This document shows positions 59,707 to 64,000 of a DNA stretch of 64,000 nucleotides, piece by piece. Position 1 is the first letter of the stretch. The number at the start of each line of letters is the position of its first letter. The notes under the pieces are model-generated. The model was not told where the DNA came from. It ran no database searches and saw nothing but the letters and a program-made list of their open reading frames with translations. The DNA is from Dichotomocladium elegans. Its lineage: Eukaryota; Mucoromycota; Mucoromycetes; Mucorales; Lichtheimiaceae. The DNA is taken from NCBI GenBank assembly GCA_025716815.1, contig JAIXMN010000002.1, forward strand, positions 1,364,001 to 1,428,000. Reading direction: 5' to 3'. The translations under genes were made by a program, and so were the position numbers.

Positions 59707-62132
59707 ATGCCTGACCTTGATACGACATACCAGCAGCAGCGACCTGTTACCCATTCCGATCCCGACGAATCTGATCCGTCTGACGATGAGCACTTTTCAT
59801 TGTGCGAGTATGACCTTGACGTTGTTGATGAAGCATTAGGTCATCCCGATCAGACCGAGTTCCGCGACCACTTTGGGTTCCGTATCCAGGTCAAGACCGA
59901 CGACGAAGCCGACGGTGTGAGCTCTGATTCAGACTTTTCAGATCTGGGCAGTAATATCCAAAGCACCTCCTCGACCGACCACCGCCAAAATAGCCTAGTC
60001 CATTCGAGCGAAGAGGACAATGTTTCCATCGATACCGCCGTGACCACACCTACGCTGTCCAAGCAACCTCTCGGCGCTTATCAACCAACATCCACAGTTT
60101 CTCGACGATGCCGTTCTGCTACTGCTCCTGCCGTGGACGGACCCGAGAAAGATCAACGGCAGCATTGGCATGCAAAGTCGACTACATCGACCCTGATGCA
60201 GCAGAATGGTAGATCACGGTCCGAAAGTGGCAGCGGACGCTCCTTTCTATCTCAACGGTCCTCTTCGCCGGTACGAAGCGGTGCTGTCATGGAGCGGCCG
60301 TCGCAAGTATTCCAGGAACGGCAGAGCAAGCGGATGTCAGAACTTGCACGATCGCCCCCGGCCCCGATGGCGGCATCTTACGTATCAACCCATTCCAAAC
60401 GCCTCACGTATGCAAATGCCAGCAGCTATTATGACATGCTTAAATCCAAGTTTGGGCGTTCCTCCGAAGATCATGCAGCCTCCCGCGATTCAGCGCGGCA
60501 TGCAGCCCTAAAGACAAAAGCAAAACAATGCTTGGATAACATCAAATTTACTACAGAGACAATAGGCAAGGACGAGGAAGAGACGATGGAGGAAATGGGT
60601 AGGTGTGCAAGTTTCTTTTCGCCAATCATGCATCAACGCATTCATTATTTATCTCCTCTCCCTATTCGATTAGCGGACTTTTGGAAAATTTTCATCGATG
60701 ACCCGGACACGGTTTTCAAGACCCAAGCAGCCCGTGTCAGGCACCACATGGTTGCGGGCGTCCCGGCACCTTTACGCGGCTATTTATGGCAGATCATGGC
60801 CAAGTCACGCAACAATGGTGAGCTCGATAGCGAGTACAGGGAGCTTCTGAAGCGCATCAGTCCACACGAGAAAGCAATCCAGCGTGATCTCGCTCGCACA
60901 TTTCCAAACATGGATTTCTTCCGAGAACAAGGAGGCAAGGGCCAACAGTCGTTGTTTAACGTGATCAAAGCCTACAGCCTATTTGATCAGCAAGTCGGCT
61001 ATTGTCAGGGCCTTCCTTTTATCGTTGGCTGCCTGTTGCTGAATGTAATAATTTCGTATGCGTGTTCCTGCAGATCCTCATATGTATGTGTCTACTTGTT
61101 AAACGCTGTAGATGTCGGATGAAATGGCCTTTAGCGTTCTCGTCAAGATGATGAGTCAGTATGGTATGCGCAGCCAGTTCACGCCGAACATGGAACTTTT
61201 GCAAGAACGTCTCTATCAATTCAACCATCTATTGCAAGAGATGCTACCCCAAGTCTACGATCACCTTGTACGCGAGGGGGTCGATGCCAGCATGTATGTA
61301 TCGCAGTGGCTTCTGACCCTCTTTGCGTACAAGTGCCCGATCCAGCTGACGTTTCGCGTCTTTGACACCTTTTTCCTGGAAGGCGCAACAGTGCTGCTTC
61401 GGTTTTCGCTGGCGCTGATGTTTCGCAGTCAGCAGACTTTGCTTGGACTCGAATTTGACTCGCTCGTGGAATTCTTAAATAACGACATATTTGGTGTGTA
61501 CGAGGTAAAAAAAAAAAAGACAGGCGGCGAAAGGTGGTTACTTGTGTAATACGGAGCCCACTCATGATATAGGTTATACGGTGTATATTATATTATACAT
61601 ATATATATATATATATATTTAGGGGGACGAGAATGGATTCATTCAAGATGCCTATCACATTGATCTATCCCCGCGGGTCCTCGCCCGACTCTCCAAGCAG
61701 TACCACAACGGCGCTGCGCGCGAGGCTAAAGCGCAGAGTCAAGAAGAGCAAGTGCGAAAAACCAACGTTGAGTTATCGACCAAGCTCCGGGCTTTGGAAA
61801 AAACATACCAGGCACTTGAGAAGGATCATCGCGAGGTGGTTGAGCAGGTGATTGAATCGAAATTGCACGTTGCCAAGGTCGATGCTGAAAATCAGCAGCT
61901 CCGGTGCCAATTAGCCCAGGTGCGTGCCGAGGCAGCTAAACTCAAGAGCACCATAACGGCGGGAGAAGATTTGCAAAAACGGAACGCGCAGCTCCATGCA
62001 CGCAACCACGATCTCCAGGACCAAGTAGCGGATCTTGAGGCGATCCTCTCGAGTGTGACGCTCAAGTATGCAGAGTGTGAGAGTGCATACGAAGAAATGC
62101 AACAACGACTACGGGAGACACGGACTGCTTAA
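59707..62132 (+). CDS. TBC-domain Rab GTPase-activating protein (Gyp5/EVI5-like)
   Basis: TBC proteins speed GTP hydrolysis by Rab GTPases in vesicle traffic. Exon 1 (59707 to about 61041) has an acidic, Ser-rich N-terminus, then DFWKIFIDDPDTVFKTQAAR, GVPAPLRGYLWQIMAKS and the arginine-finger motif IQRDLARTFPNMDFF, followed by the glutamine finger in QVGYCQGLPFIVGCLLLN. After an intron the domain goes on MSDEMAFSVLVKMMSQYGMR, VSQWLLTLFAYKCPIQL, then FRVFDTFFLEGATVLLRFSL. The last intron contains a TA microsatellite; the final exon gives a long coiled coil (ALEKTYQALEKDHREVVEQV, LEAILSSVTLKYAECESAYE) ending RETRTA. TBC plus a C-terminal coiled coil is the Gyp5/EVI5 arrangement. Both catalytic fingers are intact. 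Confidence 0.92.
61596..61618. repeat. intronic (TA)n microsatellite
   Basis: An alternating TA run of about eleven units in the last intron of the RabGAP gene, close to the 3' splice site. Confidence 0.85.
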
Positions 62133-62274
62133 GCAGAAGGTTGTTCCTTACTTGTACATAACCAAAGCATTGTAGCATAGGAAGGGAAATATCGTTGTTT
62201 CTTTCTCTCTCTCTTCTTCTTTTTTGTATATACAAGGACAATATTATCGGAAACAATAGTGTTTCGTTACATTA

Positions 62275-64000
62275 TTACAATATAGGATTTTCGTCGATAA
62301 ACAGAAACTTATTCATTTTCCGTGGATTGAAGTACCTAAACCGAGTCTGTTGGCTCTTGGAGCTGCTGATGGACGCTTTTCGAGTGGGCGGAGGATTGGT
62401 AGGTTCAAAATGGACAAATAGAGAGGATGGAGGAGATTGCTCTTGTTCTTGCTTATGCCTGTACTGGTGCCGTTGCTGCGCTGCTGGTGGCGCTGGCACT
62501 GGCACTGGCGCTGGCAGTTCATGTTCTTGCTGTTGTTGTTGTTGTTGTTGTTGTAAATTGATGATGGATGACAATGATGGCTTAATGTAAAGAGGAGAAG
62601 AAGGCCGGGATGGTGATGAAGGTTTGAGGTTAGCTGAAAAATAGTTTGTTGATGAATGCTCTCGTTGGTTCTTAGTGTATATGTGATGATTGTTTTCGAT
62701 GGTGGTTATGCCGTGGCGTTTGATTTCGGACTCTAGCCATGCCTCGTGCAACATCCAATTCTTGCGTCTCATGGCATAGTCCGGACTGAGTCTAAGGATT
62801 CGGAGGGCGGTCTCAAGCCCATGTGAGTATTCATCCATGTCGATGTTTTGGAGAATGATGGGCGATCGCGTGTTTCTGTAGATATCCATTGCAATAGTGA
62901 TAACCTCCGAGGCGCGCCAGAGCTCGTCGCGGTCAAAGAAGCATGTATTTGAGGGTATGGAAAAATAGGTGTTAAGAGCCTTGAGCTGGTGAAGGGCGGT
63001 GCTGAGACAGAGATTGAGGATTTCGAGGGAGAAGGGACTAGGATTCAGATCATCCGGGTCCGGAAGAAACAGCTTGAGGAGAATGATGCGGGTAGCATTG
63101 TACTCGACATTGACACGCAGACAGACAAGGAAGAGCTCTTGATGGCCGTATTCGAATCCGCTGTCGAGGCGGAGATAGGGCGGGAGATGCATGTAGATTT
63201 GGAGGAGTTCCTGATCAAAGGCATGGAGCTGGTCAGCGGTCAGTTTCGCACTGTCGTCGTCGTACAGCTGCTCTACAATATCGGATTGAATCTTCCACAG
63301 CGCATAGCAATGTTCGTAGGCCAGCACGGCCATCTCTGACTCGTCAATGTCTTGCTCAAGCACTCTGGGTAGATCCACCGAGCGGGAGGCCGCAGTCTGC
63401 CCCAGGATGCGCGTCTGCGGAGTGTTCTTTGGCATCCCGGTCGAGGAGAGCGAAAAATCAATGGCCCATGCAAACCACCAGAGCCGGGTATCCATTTCCT
63501 TGTCGAAATCATCATTTTCAGTATCGGATGTCATGCGCGGGTAAATGTTGAGCTCATGAAGAAAGGCCATGGCCATGCCGGCATAGTGGTACCGCTTGCT
63601 CGGCTCCCCCCGCCGGCTCATAAGCAACAGCGCTACCACCGTGTGACGATCGGGACAATCGAATGATTGGGAGAGCAGCTCCCGGGCTCGATCAATAAAG
63701 AACGCTTCCTGGTCCTCCTCAAGATCCGGATGAAAGCTATGGTAGATGACCATATGTCGAAAGACAAATGCACAAATGGCATTCACAATAAGCGTGTCGG
63801 TTGGGGACGGGTGGGAGTTGTACCATTCCATGAACTCCTTCTTGGCCAGAACGGGTGGGTAGCGCTCCCAGCACGAGAAGAAGCTGTGGATACAGTGATC
63901 GGCGATCTGGCGCAGGCATATCCGTGGGCGACCGGATAGGCGACCGGCCATCCCACGATGGAGGTTGACGGGTTTCGAGCGAAATTGTTTATTGCGATGG
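62275..64000 (-). CDS. fungal-specific transcription factor domain protein (partial, cut by right edge)
   Basis: An uninterrupted frame runs from the right window edge to a stop at 62275-62277, about 575 residues. An ATG at 63951 is present, but the frame is open farther up to the edge (QFRSKPVNLHRG), so the N-terminus, where a Zn2Cys6 cluster would be expected, lies outside. Features of the Fungal_trans middle homology domain are IHSFFSCWERYPPVLAKKEF, the Gly/Arg segment RYHYAGMAMAFLHELNIYPR and TRLWWFAWAIDFSLSSTGMP. The C-terminal part is low complexity with a poly-Gln run (about 62530-62560) and Pro-Val repeats. Target genes are unknown. It converges with the RabGAP gene, with 142 bp between stops. 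Confidence 0.85.
   Translation of the reverse strand, partial: HRNKQFRSKPVNLHRGMAGRLSGRPRICLRQIADHCIHSFFSCWERYPPVLAKKEFMEWYNSHPSPTDTLIVNAICAFVFRHMVIYHSFHPDLEEDQEAFFIDRARELLSQSFDCPDRHTVVALLLMSRRGEPSKRYHYAGMAMAFLHELNIYPRMTSDTENDDFDKEMDTRLWWFAWAIDFSLSSTGMPKNTPQTRILGQTAASRSVDLPRVLEQDIDESEMAVLAYEHCYALWKIQSDIVEQLYDDDSAKLTADQLHAFDQELLQIYMHLPPYLRLDSGFEYGHQELFLVCLRVNVEYNATRIILLKLFLPDPDDLNPSPFSLEILNLCLSTALHQLKALNTYFSIPSNTCFFDRDELWRASEVITIAMDIYRNTRSPIILQNIDMDEYSHGLETALRILRLSPDYAMRRKNWMLHEAWLESEIKRHGITTIENNHHIYTKNQREHSSTNYFSANLKPSSPSRPSSPLYIKPSLSSIINLQQQQQQQQQEHELPAPVPVPAPPAAQQRHQYRHKQEQEQSPPSSLFVHFEPTNPPPTRKASISSSKSQQTRFRYFNPRKMNKFLFIDENPIL

Noticed and set aside
61221..61565. 114-codon minus ORF over the RabGAP TBC domain
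   Set aside because: Fully antisense to the conserved TBC exon, which explains its openness.

Overview
The window looks like fungal nuclear DNA, most probably from an early-diverging, Mucorales-like Mucoromycota species. The genes carry many short introns (about 50-90 nt) with GT-AG ends, and some have TACTAAC-like branch points. The gene set includes a fungal Pkc1 with HR1, C2, C1 and kinase domains, a PAC1/LIS1 protein, a QDE-1/Rdp1-type RNA-dependent RNA polymerase and a HAL4/SAT4-type kinase. The gene-poor spacers hold eroded Tc1/mariner-, pogo/CENP-B- and Fanzor/TnpB-like fragments, which fit that group. No ribosomal, tRNA or CRISPR feature was recognised.

Layout. 0-12 kb is gene-dense: a possible gene end at the left edge, a TPC1-like mitochondrial thiamine pyrophosphate carrier (+), Pkc1 (+), PAC1/LIS1 (+), an MTFP1/MTP18 inner-membrane protein (+) and a bHLH-zipper transcription factor (-). 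12-27.6 kb is a gene-poor, AT-rich repeat graveyard. It holds one convincing gene, a SAM-dependent methyltransferase at 19.7-21.2 kb. Around it are a possible small membrane-protein gene, an 80-bp dispersed direct repeat, a Tc1/mariner-like transposase remnant, a 9-bp minisatellite that stays open on both strands and a decayed ORF with a PD-(D/E)XK-like signature. 27.6-28.6 kb is an RBM18-like RNA-binding protein. 28.7-32.1 kb is again repeat-derived and includes a Fanzor/TnpB-like fragment. 32.1-34.3 kb is an AMP-forming CoA ligase ending in a peroxisomal AKL tripeptide. 34.3-38 kb holds pogo/CENP-B-like and Tc1-like fragments.

38-64 kb is gene-dense again: a HAL4/SAT4-type kinase (-), a RidA/Mmf1 protein (-), Mgr2 (+), a SANT-like coiled-coil protein (-), the RNA-dependent RNA polymerase (-), a glycolipid transfer protein (+), ethanolamine kinase (-), a Ser/Thr/Pro-rich single-pass membrane protein (-), a STEEP1-like zinc protein (-), XPF/Rad1 nuclease (+), a TBC RabGAP (+) and a fungal-specific transcription factor cut by the right edge (-).

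The genes do not form one pathway. Themes that recur are mitochondrial function (carrier, MTFP1, Mmf1, Mgr2), signalling (Pkc1, HAL4-type kinase, RabGAP), lipid metabolism (GLTP, ethanolamine kinase, acyl/aryl-CoA ligase) and genome defence or repair (RdRP, XPF). The most unusual material lies in the repeat-rich middle: several mobile-element families in different stages of decay, and a methyltransferase gene bracketed by a diverged direct repeat. All calls were made by reading the sequence; no database search was run.
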